Positions 10,753-20,503 are shown, counted from the first letter of the stretch. The stretch: DNA of 64,000 bases from JAWKOK01 sp963765875 (GCA_963765875.1 CAVXYK010000006.1:641105-705104), one strand, 5' to 3'. The notes: a model not told the origin generated them from the sequence alone. Program-made: numbers and translations.

Positions 10753-11229
10753 ATGACCCAAGAAACAGCGCCCGCCAAGAGCGCCGCAGAATCCGAGGCG
10801 ACACTCACCCTCTATATGCAGCCAGAACACTCGAATAGCCTGGGGAACATCCACGGAGGGTGGATACTCAAGTTGTGTGACGAGTGTGGCGGCATCATCG
10901 CCAGCCGCCATGCCCGACGCCCGGCCGTCACTGTGACTGTTGATAGCGTTACCTTTCACAAGCCTGTGATGGTCGGTCGCCTGGTCTCAGTCCATGGGCA
11001 CATCACGTGGGTCGGACGCACAAGTATCGAGGTGCAGCTGCGTGTCGAAGCCGAGAACCTGATGACCGGCGAGGTCACCCACACCAACAGCGCCTACTTC
11101 GTCTATGTTGCCCTGGATGATGACCGCCGACCGACGGCCGTCCCGTCGCTGTTGCTGGATACAGACAAGGCGCGGGAAGATTTTGCGGCAGGCGAAAAAC
11201 GGCAGGCGGCGAGGTTGGCGCGGCGTTAG
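10753..11229 (+). CDS. Acyl-CoA thioesterase, hotdog fold
   Basis: Hotdog-fold acyl-CoA hydrolase of the YciA/BACH type, releasing CoA from fatty acyl-CoA. The 158-residue protein has NSLGNIHGGWILKLCDECGG (the family's catalytic Asn and Asp region) and SVTFHKPVMVGRLVSVHGHI. The ATG at 10753, after GGAAGAAGAG, is chosen over one at 10681 because the upstream extension is not conserved-looking. It stands alone, with 287 bp before it holding only an imperfect inverted repeat (AATACCAATTGTCC near 10536 and its partner near 10605). Confidence 0.9.
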   Translation: MTQETAPAKSAAESEATLTLYMQPEHSNSLGNIHGGWILKLCDECGGIIASRHARRPAVTVTVDSVTFHKPVMVGRLVSVHGHITWVGRTSIEVQLRVEAENLMTGEVTHTNSAYFVYVALDDDRRPTAVPSLLLDTDKAREDFAAGEKRQAARLARR

Positions 11230-11393
11230 AGCGTGGTCCTGAAACGTCGGTCGGAACGATAGCGTATGCTCCAGCATTCCGCGATTGGGCCGCAAGCCCC
11301 CATCTTCATGCCAATTCTGTTCTGCTCAATCCTGGAATGCGAGCGCCAGAAGTGCACTCCACAGGCAGTTTCATTAGGAAAGGGTGATTACGC

Positions 11394-12062
11394 GTGCGAT
11401 CACTGTTTGATCGGATCGACGAAACCTATAAATGGCTGCTACCACTTGGCGCGTTGCTGGCGCTAGTGGGCTACTTCGGTCCGTGGATCGGCAACCCGGT
11501 CGCCGGCCTTGTCGTCATCGGGTTGGACATGGGCGAGTACGTCAAGTTTCTGCCGTCGATACTCGATGGCAGCATCCAGGTCTGGCGGGAAGGTTTCTAT
11601 TTGCCGCTGGTTGCGGTCAGCTTGGCCCTGAGTCTGCAAGCCTTTCGAAAAGAACGTCGCTACGGCTGGGCGACTCGTGCGGTTCTGATCGCCGTCGCCA
11701 TCATCGCGGCGCTCAATCTGTTACCCCCGGCATGGACGCCACAGCGGATGTTGACCCAGGAGTTTCGCCTACAGTTCTTCGCCATCGTCTTTCTGCTGGC
11801 AGCCGTCGCATTGAGTCCGTTTCTCGCCCTGCTTCCGCAAAAGGCGGCCGGGGCCGCCATGGCGATCATGGCGCTGGCAGCCACCGCGGTTCCTATCATC
11901 GGATTCCTACGCGTTCTGCCCGATATCAGCCTGGTTTACAATCGTCCGCAGAGTGCGGGCTGGGGTCTCTATGTAATGCTTTTGGGGTTGATGATCCTGG
12001 CCGTGCTCGGCATGATGCCCTGGTTGAGGAGTCCAGAATTGGCGACCACTGAAGAAGTCTGA
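11394..12062 (+). CDS. Integral membrane protein, unknown function
   Basis: A 222-residue hydrophobic protein with about five or six membrane segments (for example LLPLGALLALVGYFGPWI, FYLPLVAVSLALSLQAF and YVMLLGLMILAVLGMMPWL). I recognise no family motif. It starts at GTG 11394 after AGGAAAGGGTGA, a good ribosome site. It is convergent with the LCP gene and separated from it by a 12-bp perfect hairpin at 12090-12122. Confidence 0.7.
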   Translation: MRSLFDRIDETYKWLLPLGALLALVGYFGPWIGNPVAGLVVIGLDMGEYVKFLPSILDGSIQVWREGFYLPLVAVSLALSLQAFRKERRYGWATRAVLIAVAIIAALNLLPPAWTPQRMLTQEFRLQFFAIVFLLAAVALSPFLALLPQKAAGAAMAIMALAATAVPIIGFLRVLPDISLVYNRPQSAGWGLYVMLLGLMILAVLGMMPWLRSPELATTEEV

Positions 12063-12089
12063 CTGTATCTTCTGACTACCTTTGGGCGC

Positions 12090-12122
12090 AGAAGTCAGGC
12101 TTTCTGCAAGAGCCTGACTTCT
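12090..12122. terminator. Hairpin between convergent genes
   Basis: AGAAGTCAGGCT, nine bases, AGCCTGACTTCT: a perfect 12-bp stem without a strong T-tract. Its position suggests transcription ending from both sides. Confidence 0.6.
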
Positions 12123-12153
12123 GAATACAGAACACCAGAGGTTTGTCTCAGGT

Positions 12154-13467
12154 CTAGTTATTGACCGGCTGCTCACCCTCGGCTTGGCCAGCCTCTGCCT
12201 GCTCACCTTCTGCCGGGGCATCATCCGGCTGCGGCCCAACAGAGGTTCGCACTTCATCAGGGACGCTGTCTATGGCAGCACCGATTGGAATTGGCTTGCA
12301 GTTCGCCGCATCCTGTCGGTAGGCGTCCGCCATTGCAGGCGCGTCCCAAATGCCGTCGACCACGCGCTGGACGCGCGCTTGATCGGCAATGCGCAATACG
12401 GAAGCGCCCTGCGACGTGGTGAAGCTCTGGAGATCAGCCAGCGAGATGCCTGCAGCGCGCACATTGCCCGCATCGACCGATAGCGCCAGTTGGGCATAAT
12501 CGATCAGTTCGAGCAGCGAGAGATCGGTGGAAAAAGTCTCCTGGAAGGCTGAGTAGAGTTCCGGGGCGCGGAGAATCAGATTCGTGTTTGACGCCTGGTC
12601 TCGCAGCGCCCAGAGGAACTGACGTTGTCGCTTGGAACGACCGATGTCACTCTCTCTCAAGCGCAGGCGCACAAAGAAGTAGGCCGTCTCCCCGTCCATC
12701 CAGACATCGCCCGCAGGCAAGGTGAAGTACTCCCACGAATTGGTCGTCAGATTGAAGATCGGCTCGTAAAAGGGGCAATCGAGATGGATGGTGACGCCGC
12801 CGACGGCGTCCACAACCGACCTAAAGCCGTTCATCTCCATTCGTACCCAGTGTTCGGTGGCAATGCCAAAGGTGTTATTGAGGATCTGCGAGACCAACGC
12901 CGGACCGCCGCCCTCAATGGGCAACACCTTTTCGCCAATATAGTCTGCCGTGTTGATGCGAGACCAGCCGTAGCCGGGAATCTCGACATAGAGATCACGC
13001 GGAATGCTCAACACCGCCACGCGGCTGTTCGCTCGATCGATCCCGACGACCATGATAGTATCGGTCCGCCAACTGCCGCCGCTGCCCACCCGATCGGTGC
13101 CGAGCACTAGAAAGTTTTCAGTTTCGCTCCAGGCAAAAGAGGGACCCGGCGCAGTCCAGACAAATGGAGCAGCCACGCCTTGGACGTTGACCCAACCAGC
13201 GCCGACAGGACTCGGCACAAATTCCGGCAATATCGGCGGCTGATAGCTGTTCGTGCCCACGGGCGGCACAGGATGCATGGCAACAGTCGCGTCCGGTCTG
13301 GATAGCGGGCTGATGGGCGCGGACAAGCCTTCCGGCGCCTTGTGCAGCACGTAACCTCCGTCAGCCAATCCCGGCGCGGCAAAACCACTCGATTTTGAAG
13401 AAGACTGACAGCCTGTCAACAACACGGCAACAGCAACCAACCACAGCAAGATCTTCGGTTGACCCAT
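12154..13467 (-). CDS. LCP-family (LytR-CpsA-Psr) lipoprotein 1
   Basis: LCP phosphotransferases attach polymers carried on polyprenyl phosphate to cell-wall glycan. The 437-residue protein has the LCP core NFLVLGTDR, WRTDTIMVVGID, VLSIPRDLYVEIPG, RINTADYIGE and FRSVVDAVGGVTI, including the conserved Asp/Arg pairs that bind the pyrophosphate. The start at 13467 is supported by GGAGTGGAGAATA before the ATG and gives MGQPKILLWLVAVAVLLTGC, a lipoprotein signal with lipobox LTGC, whereas most LCP proteins have an N-terminal membrane helix. The C-terminus is an acidic Pro/Glu/Gln tail. A second LCP gene lies upstream on the same strand with a small hairpin (13555-13575) between them. Confidence 0.92.
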   Translation of the reverse strand: MGQPKILLWLVAVAVLLTGCQSSSKSSGFAAPGLADGGYVLHKAPEGLSAPISPLSRPDATVAMHPVPPVGTNSYQPPILPEFVPSPVGAGWVNVQGVAAPFVWTAPGPSFAWSETENFLVLGTDRVGSGGSWRTDTIMVVGIDRANSRVAVLSIPRDLYVEIPGYGWSRINTADYIGEKVLPIEGGGPALVSQILNNTFGIATEHWVRMEMNGFRSVVDAVGGVTIHLDCPFYEPIFNLTTNSWEYFTLPAGDVWMDGETAYFFVRLRLRESDIGRSKRQRQFLWALRDQASNTNLILRAPELYSAFQETFSTDLSLLELIDYAQLALSVDAGNVRAAGISLADLQSFTTSQGASVLRIADQARVQRVVDGIWDAPAMADAYRQDAANCKPIPIGAAIDSVPDEVRTSVGPQPDDAPAEGEQAEAGQAEGEQPVNN

Positions 13468-13612
13468 TATTCTCCACTCCACGACATACAGGCTTCGTGC
13501 GTGCCGACGGTCAGATATCCTTCGGCCTGCCGAGCCATCATTCAATACAGGGTAGAGCCTGCTAGCGACAGGCTCCAATGACAATCCCTACCGAGATCCC
13601 TTTCGAAGATCC

Positions 13613-14842
13613 CTATCGACAATCCTCTGGCGTATTGCCGTCGATGAAAGGGGGGTTGTCGAAAACAAGTTGTACGTTCTCGCTGATCAATTCCCAGTCG
13701 GGCAGAAAGACGGACATGCCCATTGCCCAGCCTTCTTGCAGCATATGGGGCGGTGCAAGAACCATGCCGTGCAGATCCTCAGGATCGAGCGCGAGAGCAA
13801 GACGTGCAAACTGTAGCGTCGTCACCAGGCCGATGTCTGTGTCGACCGACCCGGAGAACGCCGTATAGAGCGCCGGGATGCGAGTCAATAGATTCTCGTC
13901 CAAAATCTGGTTGCGCACAGCCCAAACGAAGCGCTGTTGCCGCCGGGCGCGACTGAGATCGCCTCCGGTCAATTGGCGATCGCGCACATAGATCATGGCC
14001 TGATTGCCGGTTAAGCGATGGAGACCCGGCTCCAACACCAGCCAACCACCTTCTTCTTCGATGAAGCCCTGGAACGCGCAATCGATATCTACGGGCACAC
14101 CGTCCAACGCGTCGACGACCTCGCGGAAGGAATCGAAGCTAAAGCGCAAGTAGTGATGGATGGGTATCCCCATGTTTTGCTCGATGATGCCGGAAAGCAG
14201 GGCTGGACCGCCGCCATCAGGATCGTCCAGTTCGCCCAAATAGTCGACCACATTCACGCGATTTGGTTGGTGGTTGGGAATCTCCTCAATGAAGACATCG
14301 CGGGGTATGGAGATGACGCCGGCACGTCCGTTCTCTCGATCCAGGGCCACGATCATCAGAACGTCGGTGCGCCAATTCGGGGTATCCGGGCGTCGATCGC
14401 TGCCGAGAAGAAGAATGTTGGTTGTCTGTTCGAGGGGATTTCCATCAGGGGTCGAGGGCTGTTCGAGTTCAATCTCGAGTTCGGCATTGGAGGCGCTTGT
14501 CGACACGTTGGCCTGATCTACAGGAGCGTCGATCTCTGCGCCTTCAGTGTCGTCCAAGTCCGCACCGGTGCCGTCCCCATTGAGACCGTCCGCGTCGGTA
14601 ACAGCCTCGGCATCTTCTTCTGAAACAACATCTATGTCCGACTGCGTCTCTGCCTCAGACTGGGTGCCGCCATCTGATGTGGTGGCCCCACCGGCAGGAC
14701 TGTCGTCGACGTTCTGGTTTGTGATCTCGACCGCAGAGGACGAGTCGCCGGCGCAACCGCCCAAGACGGCCAACAATAGCACAGATGAGAGCAGCAGACG
14801 AAGCAAGATTGTTCGGTTAGAAGATGATGACTCTAATTTCAT
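13613..14842 (-). CDS. LCP-family (LytR-CpsA-Psr) lipoprotein 2
   Basis: Second LCP protein, 409 residues from ATG 14842; GTG 14863 would add seven residues. It has a lipoprotein signal (LLLSSVLLLAVLGGC, lipobox LGGC), a linker of about 100 residues rich in Asp, Glu, Ser and Thr, then the LCP core: NILLLGSDRR, WRTDVLMIVALDR, VISIPRDVFIEEIP, RVNVVDYLGE and FREVVDALDGVPV, with catalytic Asp/Arg positions kept. It is about as diverged from LCP 1 as an old duplication would be. A tandem pair of lipid-anchored LCP enzymes is unusual and suggests two polymers or partial redundancy. Function is inferred from the domain. Confidence 0.92.
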   Translation of the reverse strand: MKLESSSSNRTILLRLLLSSVLLLAVLGGCAGDSSSAVEITNQNVDDSPAGGATTSDGGTQSEAETQSDIDVVSEEDAEAVTDADGLNGDGTGADLDDTEGAEIDAPVDQANVSTSASNAELEIELEQPSTPDGNPLEQTTNILLLGSDRRPDTPNWRTDVLMIVALDRENGRAGVISIPRDVFIEEIPNHQPNRVNVVDYLGELDDPDGGGPALLSGIIEQNMGIPIHHYLRFSFDSFREVVDALDGVPVDIDCAFQGFIEEEGGWLVLEPGLHRLTGNQAMIYVRDRQLTGGDLSRARRQQRFVWAVRNQILDENLLTRIPALYTAFSGSVDTDIGLVTTLQFARLALALDPEDLHGMVLAPPHMLQEGWAMGMSVFLPDWELISENVQLVFDNPPFIDGNTPEDCR

Positions 14843-14881
14843 AGGTTCAGATAAGTTCGTCACAGCAACGGGTAGTTTACG

Positions 14882-15472
14882 TTACTTCCGATTAGCCGAC
14901 AAAGTCTGGAAGAGCATGCGACTAATCGTATAGTGCCAGGAATGTCCTTGCCAAAATTCATCCAGATTGGCCTGACCGCGCTGCTGATAACAGAGCGCCT
15001 GATGTACCATCTCCAGCTTGTCGGCATCCTTGACAAGCCGTGCCTCAGGCGTCGATGCGGCATCGTATTCCTGCCAGAGTGCGAGATAAGCGTCTCCGCC
15101 CGGTAATGCCATCAGCAACCCGTCCATGGCCTCGTCCTCGGCGGCATGTTTGACCGCTGAACCGATCAGATCGCTGCTGCGCTTGGGCAGGTCCGTCAGC
15201 AGGCTCTCGGCCAGGTCGTGCAGTAGTGCCAGACGCAAAATGCGCTCAACAGAAAGCGGCTCGACCAGGCCCTCGTCTGCCCAAGCATCATTGACGGCGT
15301 CGGCCAGCAGCAGCGACAGAAATGCGACCCCGTACGAGTGATCGGCGACCGATTCCACCGGGGCAACGCCGGCCAGCAGCCAGCCCATGCGTGGCAGTCG
15401 CTTGAGATCGTTGGCCCGATCAAGCAAGGTCGACAGCGGTCCATTCTGGGAGCGAGTGAGATCTTCGTACAT
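14882..15472 (-). CDS. HD-domain hydrolase (YfbR-like)
   Basis: A metal-dependent phosphohydrolase of the HD superfamily, close to 5'-deoxynucleotidases. The 196 residues carry VESVADHSYGVAFLSLLL (first His), ALLHDLAESLLTDLP (HD pair) and VKDADKLEMVHQAL (last Asp), the full H...HD...D metal set. Its ATG shares one base with the TGA of cinA (TGATG), indicating translational coupling. The role in nucleotide-pool cleaning is inferred from the family. Confidence 0.88.
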   Translation of the reverse strand: MYEDLTRSQNGPLSTLLDRANDLKRLPRMGWLLAGVAPVESVADHSYGVAFLSLLLADAVNDAWADEGLVEPLSVERILRLALLHDLAESLLTDLPKRSSDLIGSAVKHAAEDEAMDGLLMALPGGDAYLALWQEYDAASTPEARLVKDADKLEMVHQALCYQQRGQANLDEFWQGHSWHYTISRMLFQTLSANRK

Positions 15473-16758
15473 CAGCTACTGCTCCTGCCCACCACTGAAT
15501 GCCCACCCCCAAGCGCACGCCATAGCAGCGTCAAAGCCGAATTGCCCAGACGAATGCTTGTCGCACGTTCAAGACCGCCATAGTTGATGCGCAGGGCCTC
15601 TTCATCATCAGGCCCCGCCAACACGATCAATGTCTCACCTTCTCCGCTGCCCCAAACACCTTCGTCATCGCCGCTGGTGCCGATGAGAGCCAGGCCATAG
15701 GCAGCGCCGGTCTCGTCTCGCAAGGACTGAGCCAGCTGCATCGCCCGAGTTTCGTCGAATGGCGGCTGAAGCAGGAACGTGCATTGCTCCCGAACAACAG
15801 CAGGCGCCTGCGATAGATCGTCAGCAGTCCAGACCTCGATTACCGGCGAAAAATCCGGCAAGGCGCCGACAAGGCGTTGGCTGAGGCTACCCTGAGTATT
15901 AGTCTCGAAGAGAGTGACAGTTTCCTCTCGGTCCTGCAACAGGCGGGCGACTACTTGGGGGAAAGGTTCGTTGGCTGTGGCGCTGTAGATGTAGCGTCCA
16001 ATGCGGGATCGCACCTCCGCCTCAATCTCGTCAAGCAGCGCTTCTACGGCTTCATCACTCTCTGCCTGAGCCGTTACGCGCACATCAGCCTGCCCCAAGT
16101 GAGCGGCGAGGCCCACGGTCGGATTGGAGCGCTCCATGAGGTCGTCCAGCTCATGATCGATAGTGCTTTCGCCGATGCCGATGGTGCGCAGAACGCGTCG
16201 CCGGATAATGCCTTGATTGCCATTGCGGCGGCGCAGATAGGGCAGCACCGTATCCTGCATCATGCGCTTCATTTCGCTGGGCACGCCGGGCATGGCGATC
16301 ACTGTGCCGGCTCCACTCTCGACGATGAAACCGGGCGCGGTGCCGACCGGGTTTTCCACCAATGTAGCACCAGCCGGAATATAGGCCTGTTGCCGGTTAT
16401 TGTCGGTCATCTGAGCGCCGAAGCGGGCGAAGCGTTCCTTGAGTGTATCCAGTGCGCCTTCATCAAGTTCCAGCGGACAGCCGGTCGCGTCGGCGATGGC
16501 ATCACGCGTGATGTCATCCTTGGTCGGGCCAAGGCCGCCGGTGACCAGCAATATGCTGCCGCGTGAGAGTCCAAGCTCAATGACGCCGCGGACGCGAGCC
16601 TGATTATCACCGACAGTGGTCTTGTAATAGAGGTTGATCCCTGATTCACGCAACTGATGGGCGATCCAGGTCGCGTTGGTATCGACTATCTCGCCTAACA
16701 GAATCTCAGTTCCCGTGGTTACGATCTCCGCAGAGAGCGCGGGTCTGTCTTCGGCCAT
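15472..16758 (-). CDS. cinA: CinA family protein
   Basis: Competence/damage-inducible CinA homologue, 428 residues. The N-terminal MoaB/COG1058 domain has EIVTTGTEILLGEIVDTNATW and LLVTGGLGPTKDDITRD, and in known members hydrolyses ADP-ribose. The C-terminal CinA domain (NMN deamidase type) begins near PFPQVVARLLQDREETVT. In that half the typical CinA serine/glycine motifs (usually AESCTGG) read ETNTQGSLSQR, so NMN deamidase activity is doubtful. It overlaps the HD gene downstream by one base. Confidence 0.88.
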   Translation of the reverse strand: MAEDRPALSAEIVTTGTEILLGEIVDTNATWIAHQLRESGINLYYKTTVGDNQARVRGVIELGLSRGSILLVTGGLGPTKDDITRDAIADATGCPLELDEGALDTLKERFARFGAQMTDNNRQQAYIPAGATLVENPVGTAPGFIVESGAGTVIAMPGVPSEMKRMMQDTVLPYLRRRNGNQGIIRRRVLRTIGIGESTIDHELDDLMERSNPTVGLAAHLGQADVRVTAQAESDEAVEALLDEIEAEVRSRIGRYIYSATANEPFPQVVARLLQDREETVTLFETNTQGSLSQRLVGALPDFSPVIEVWTADDLSQAPAVVREQCTFLLQPPFDETRAMQLAQSLRDETGAAYGLALIGTSGDDEGVWGSGEGETLIVLAGPDDEEALRINYGGLERATSIRLGNSALTLLWRALGGGHSVVGRSSS

Positions 16759-16873
16759 TGGTTACAGTCTCTCCGTCGCCCAGTAGTGCGACCAGCAGGT
16801 CTGCCAGTGTAGGGGTATGGCTTTTGACCAAGCCATGCCTCTGAGCACTCGGCAATGGATGTTTATCGCACTT

Positions 16874-18467
16874 CTAGAGCATCAGCGAGATCTGACCGCG
16901 CAACGATTTGATGCGATCTGCCAGATCGTCCTGCCCGTTCTGGCGCAGGTCAGCCTCAAGGCTGGAGATCGAGTCTACAAACTCGGGCGTGAGCAGATCA
17001 CGGTTCTCCTTGAGCAGCGCACGCGCCGCCGCCGGGTCGGACGCGGTCATCAGATCGTTGACCAGTCGCAGCTCAGGCGGCAAGTTGTCCTGCATCACTT
17101 TGAGCGCCAGCTCGTATACCCCGCGCAGGCGTTTGGCCGCGCCGGTGGCGCCGCTCTGCTCAGCATTCTGGATGTTGGCGGCCAGCAGCCCCAGGAAGCC
17201 CTCGTCGACAAACTGCGAAAGCTCGTTGAGCTTGGCAGCGACGTCGGTCGCCTGGAGAACCTCCTGCAGCACGGCCTGGGCCTGCTGCGTATCCGGTTGC
17301 TGGTTTTGCCGCTGCTCTTCCTGAATTGCCTGCATCTCCAGAACGAGATCGCGCAGCATTTCCAACTTCTCGCGCTCCTCGTCACTCTCGCTTGCGTCGA
17401 TACGCTGAGAGAGGCTCATCAGGAACTCGTAGTCTACCAGTGGGCCAACGGCCATGATCAAGGTCGGCACGACCTGTTCGCCGTCGTCATCGTCCCAGGC
17501 TGTCAAGAAGACGTCAAGTAGTTCCTCACGCGTGGTCTCCTGGCTGATGCCGGAGAGAATCCCGCGGATCTTGTCCTCGCGGGCGCGGACTTCGGCCCCG
17601 GCCTCGGTATTGTCCAGAAGCGCCTCACGCAGGGCCAACAGGGGATTAGGCTGACCGTCTTCACCGGTTGCACCGGACATGACAATGATGCGATCAAGCA
17701 TAGCAAACATGTCTGAGTCGATCAATGACTTGTCGCGCTCAATGGCGATCTCTAACGCCTTGGGGTCATTGGCGAGACTAGCCAAACTCTGCAGCAAGGC
17801 CGACTGATCACGCTGTCGTCGCAACATCTCGGGCGTCACGCCCTCAAAGCCCCACAACACCTCGGTGAATCGCTGCCAGTCGAAAAACTGCTGAGCCTGC
17901 AACATGTAGCCCTTGCGTGACTCTGAGGGGAGCTTGCGCATGAGCGTCTGGGTCAGATCGCCGATGATGCGCTGCGACTGCATATCATCCATGCCGCCGG
18001 CCTGGGGCACAAAGACGCCAAGAAATTCGTTCTCAGGATCATGGACCATCAACGGCGCGGAAAGAGGACCGCCTGAATTGCAGTTGGGGCATGCGGCGAC
18101 GTTGATCTGGCCACTCAGCAGCGGCATACGCAGCTCAGGGTTTTCGCCGAAATCAATGATGGTGAATACCGGAACTTGAAACGGCGTGCCGCAGCTAGGG
18201 CACTGTACCTGAGCGCCGGATGGAGGAAAGGCCGAATTCAGGTTGCTGTCCTGCTGAAGGCGCTTGACCTGGGGGAGGTGCCACCGGCGCCTCACCTTGA
18301 GGGGCTTCAGGGGTCTGAGATTCGGCCCCGGAAACCGGCTCTTCTTCCTTATAAGGTGTCACGTCGGTGGGTTCCCGCCTGGGGCTTGAGAAGCCCTTGG
18401 CGATCTCAATTCGTCCGCCGCCTTCCGGCTGCTCTTTGTCTTGTCCTGGGAGTAGAATACCGCTCAT
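16874..18467 (-). CDS. CpXC domain protein, one frame break
   Basis: Contains the CpXC zinc-ribbon domain (CPSCGTPF and AACPNC, two Cys pairs) followed by a long helical region rich in Glu, Gln and Leu, 530 residues after correction. Function is unknown. The true start is ATG 18467 after GGAAGAG, giving MSGILLPGQDKEQPEGGG and a Pro-rich linker. The frame is broken by one extra base in a run of five G at 18271-18275 (plus strand). After correction the linker reads APPPQVKRL into the zinc domain. It was joined here because neither half alone has both a start signal and the domain. Cytoplasmic, with no signal peptide. Confidence 0.8.
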
Positions 18468-18748
18468 ATTAACTCTTCCTTCTGAAGAAACGGCCAACCA
18501 ATTTCACGTCACAGGCTGGTCCGACTATCGGTTTTCAAGTTTGTCTCAACCGTACCATTGTACCTCAGCCCGCGCATTCTCCCCAAAGAAATGGCTGACC
18601 CCTGGGCGGTCCAATTGACCGGAGATTTCGCAGGTCCGTGCAGCGCACTCTCTTTCAGGACGTTCGCAATACGCTCCACGGATGGAGCGATTACAGTGGA
18701 TGGCCTCGCCAGGCAACATATGAAATTGCGATCAGGCACGAAAATCGG

Positions 18749-18778
18749 TTGACACAACTTGACCCACAGTTCTATAAT
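18749..18778 (+). promoter_or_regulatory. Consensus promoter of the metzincin gene
   Basis: TTGACA at 18749 and TATAAT at 18773, both perfect, spaced 18 bp. The start codon lies 44 bp downstream behind AAGGAGG. Confidence 0.8.
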
Positions 18779-18821
18779 TCAGTATCAGCTTATGTTTATG
18801 TCTACGACCCAAGGAGGAAGC

Positions 18822-19898
18822 ATGGCGCCCAACACTGAGATCAGGACATGTGTCGACGTCGACAGGACAAGACCACCCCGTGATGGGCGGATTGCACCGG
18901 CCATGGCCCCGGCCATGCCAACCCCCATACCCAGTCAGCTTGTCTATATGCCCAGCAAAAAATGGCCAAATGATTCAGTCCTCCGTGTACACTTTATGGA
19001 TGGCGACCCTGCGGTCCAGGCAAAAGTGAAGGATGTGGCATACACTTGGTCAGAACTGTCGAACATCCGTTTGAAGTTCGTCGATGATCCTTCGGCCGAG
19101 ATTCGCATCACATTCAAACAACCGGGATCGTGGTCATATATCGGCACGGATGCCCGCTCAATCCCCAAGTCGCAGCCGACGATGAACTTCGGATGGCTCA
19201 AGCCCAACTCAGCCGATTCAGAGTATGAACGGGTCGTATTGCATGAATTTGGCCACGCACTCGGCCTGATCCACGAGCACCAGAACCCTGAAGGCGACAT
19301 TCCGTGGAACAAAGAGGCCGTATACGACTATTATGCCGGACCGCCCAACAACTGGACCAAGGAACAGGTCGACATCAACCTCTTTCAGACCTATTCGAAG
19401 GACGAGGTTCGCGGCAGTGAGTTTGACGAAAAGTCGATCATGCTCTACCCGATTCCCAATGAATTTACCAATGGGGATTTTGAAGTCGGTTGGAACCGCC
19501 AACTGTCTGAGACCGACATGGCATTTATCAGTGACATCTATCCCAAACCAGCCCACGAGATCCTCATCGGCGCCCCGGCACGGGAAGGGACCATCGGCGA
19601 ACACGGCGAGATCGACACGTATACCATCAATGTGTTCAGGCCCGGACGATATGTCATCGAAACCAATGGTCGAACGGATCTGGTTATGGCTCTCTATGGC
19701 CCTGAGGACGACGCTATCTTTATCGCCGAAGACGATGACAGCGGCCGTCGCCTCAATCCCCGTATTGAGGCTGATCTGGATTGGGGACGCTACACGATCC
19801 GGCTACGCCACTTCAATACGAAACGGACCGGCGACTACACGATCCAGGCGAGAGCCGACGCGGCATCAACAGCCCAGGAAACGCCAGGCCAAGGATGA
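18822..19898 (+). CDS. Metzincin-type zinc metalloprotease
   Basis: Zinc endopeptidase with the extended motif HEFGHALGLIH (three zinc His, one catalytic Glu) and a Met-turn in KSIMLYPIP, which define metzincins (matrixin/astacin-like). The catalytic domain starts near VLRVHFMDGDP. A C-terminal beta-sandwich of the bacterial pre-peptidase (PPC) type follows (DTYTINVFRPGRYVIETNG through GDYTIQARAD). ATG 18822 is chosen because AAGGAGG lies just upstream. The 358-residue protein has no signal peptide I can see, although PPC domains are usually on secreted enzymes. It overlaps or touches the TlpA gene downstream, so both are probably expressed from the strong promoter at 18749. Confidence 0.9.
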   Translation: MAPNTEIRTCVDVDRTRPPRDGRIAPAMAPAMPTPIPSQLVYMPSKKWPNDSVLRVHFMDGDPAVQAKVKDVAYTWSELSNIRLKFVDDPSAEIRITFKQPGSWSYIGTDARSIPKSQPTMNFGWLKPNSADSEYERVVLHEFGHALGLIHEHQNPEGDIPWNKEAVYDYYAGPPNNWTKEQVDINLFQTYSKDEVRGSEFDEKSIMLYPIPNEFTNGDFEVGWNRQLSETDMAFISDIYPKPAHEILIGAPAREGTIGEHGEIDTYTINVFRPGRYVIETNGRTDLVMALYGPEDDAIFIAEDDDSGRRLNPRIEADLDWGRYTIRLRHFNTKRTGDYTIQARADAASTAQETPGQG

Positions 19899-19900
19899 AT

Positions 19901-20503
19901 ATGAACCGGGATAGAGGACTGCGACCCAGTCTGTTCGTGATTGCGGTCGTGCTCTTTACGATGGCCCTAATGGGTGCATGTACGGGCGGCTCGTCCAGCC
20001 CTGCGGGCGAAGCCATTGACATTGAATCACTGCCTGACGGGCCAGGTCGCGGGTTTGCAGAGGTGGTGGTGCTCGCATCGGACAAGCGTGGACCAAGAGT
20101 CGGAGAGGTGGCCCCAGCCTTCCGCATGCAATTGGTGGATGGCCGCTATCTTGACATTGAGGATCTCCAGGGGCGTCCGGTCATGATTAACTTCTGGGCA
20201 ACCTGGTGTCCGCCCTGTCGCAGGGAAATGCCGGACATCATTGCCGCATCGGAATCCAACCCTGAACTGGTCGTACTTGCCGTCAACGTTCAGGAAGAGT
20301 TGAAGACTGTCGGCCCCTTTGTCAGTGATTTTGACATTTCGATGCCGGTGATACGCGATACCGATGGAAAACTGCGCCAGACCTATGGCGTGTCGGGCAT
20401 GCCGACCTCTGTATTCATTGATCGAGACGGCAACGTATCTGCAATCTGGTCCGGCCTACTCAACGCCGAGACACTTGACGAGTTGCTCAATGAGATCCTC
20501 TAG
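19901..20503 (+). CDS. TlpA-like thioredoxin-fold lipoprotein
   Basis: Membrane-anchored thiol-disulfide oxidoreductase, 200 residues. The signal SLFVIAVVLFTMALMGAC ends in lipobox MGAC. The thioredoxin fold has NFWATWCPPCRREMPDI (active-site CPPC) and the cis-Pro loop GVSGMPTSVFIDRDG. Such proteins reduce or isomerise extracytoplasmic disulfides, for instance during cytochrome c maturation. ATG 19901 is favoured by AAGGA five bases upstream; ATG 19895 overlaps the protease stop. Coexpression with the upstream protease is likely. Confidence 0.92.
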   Translation: MNRDRGLRPSLFVIAVVLFTMALMGACTGGSSSPAGEAIDIESLPDGPGRGFAEVVVLASDKRGPRVGEVAPAFRMQLVDGRYLDIEDLQGRPVMINFWATWCPPCRREMPDIIAASESNPELVVLAVNVQEELKTVGPFVSDFDISMPVIRDTDGKLRQTYGVSGMPTSVFIDRDGNVSAIWSGLLNAETLDELLNEIL

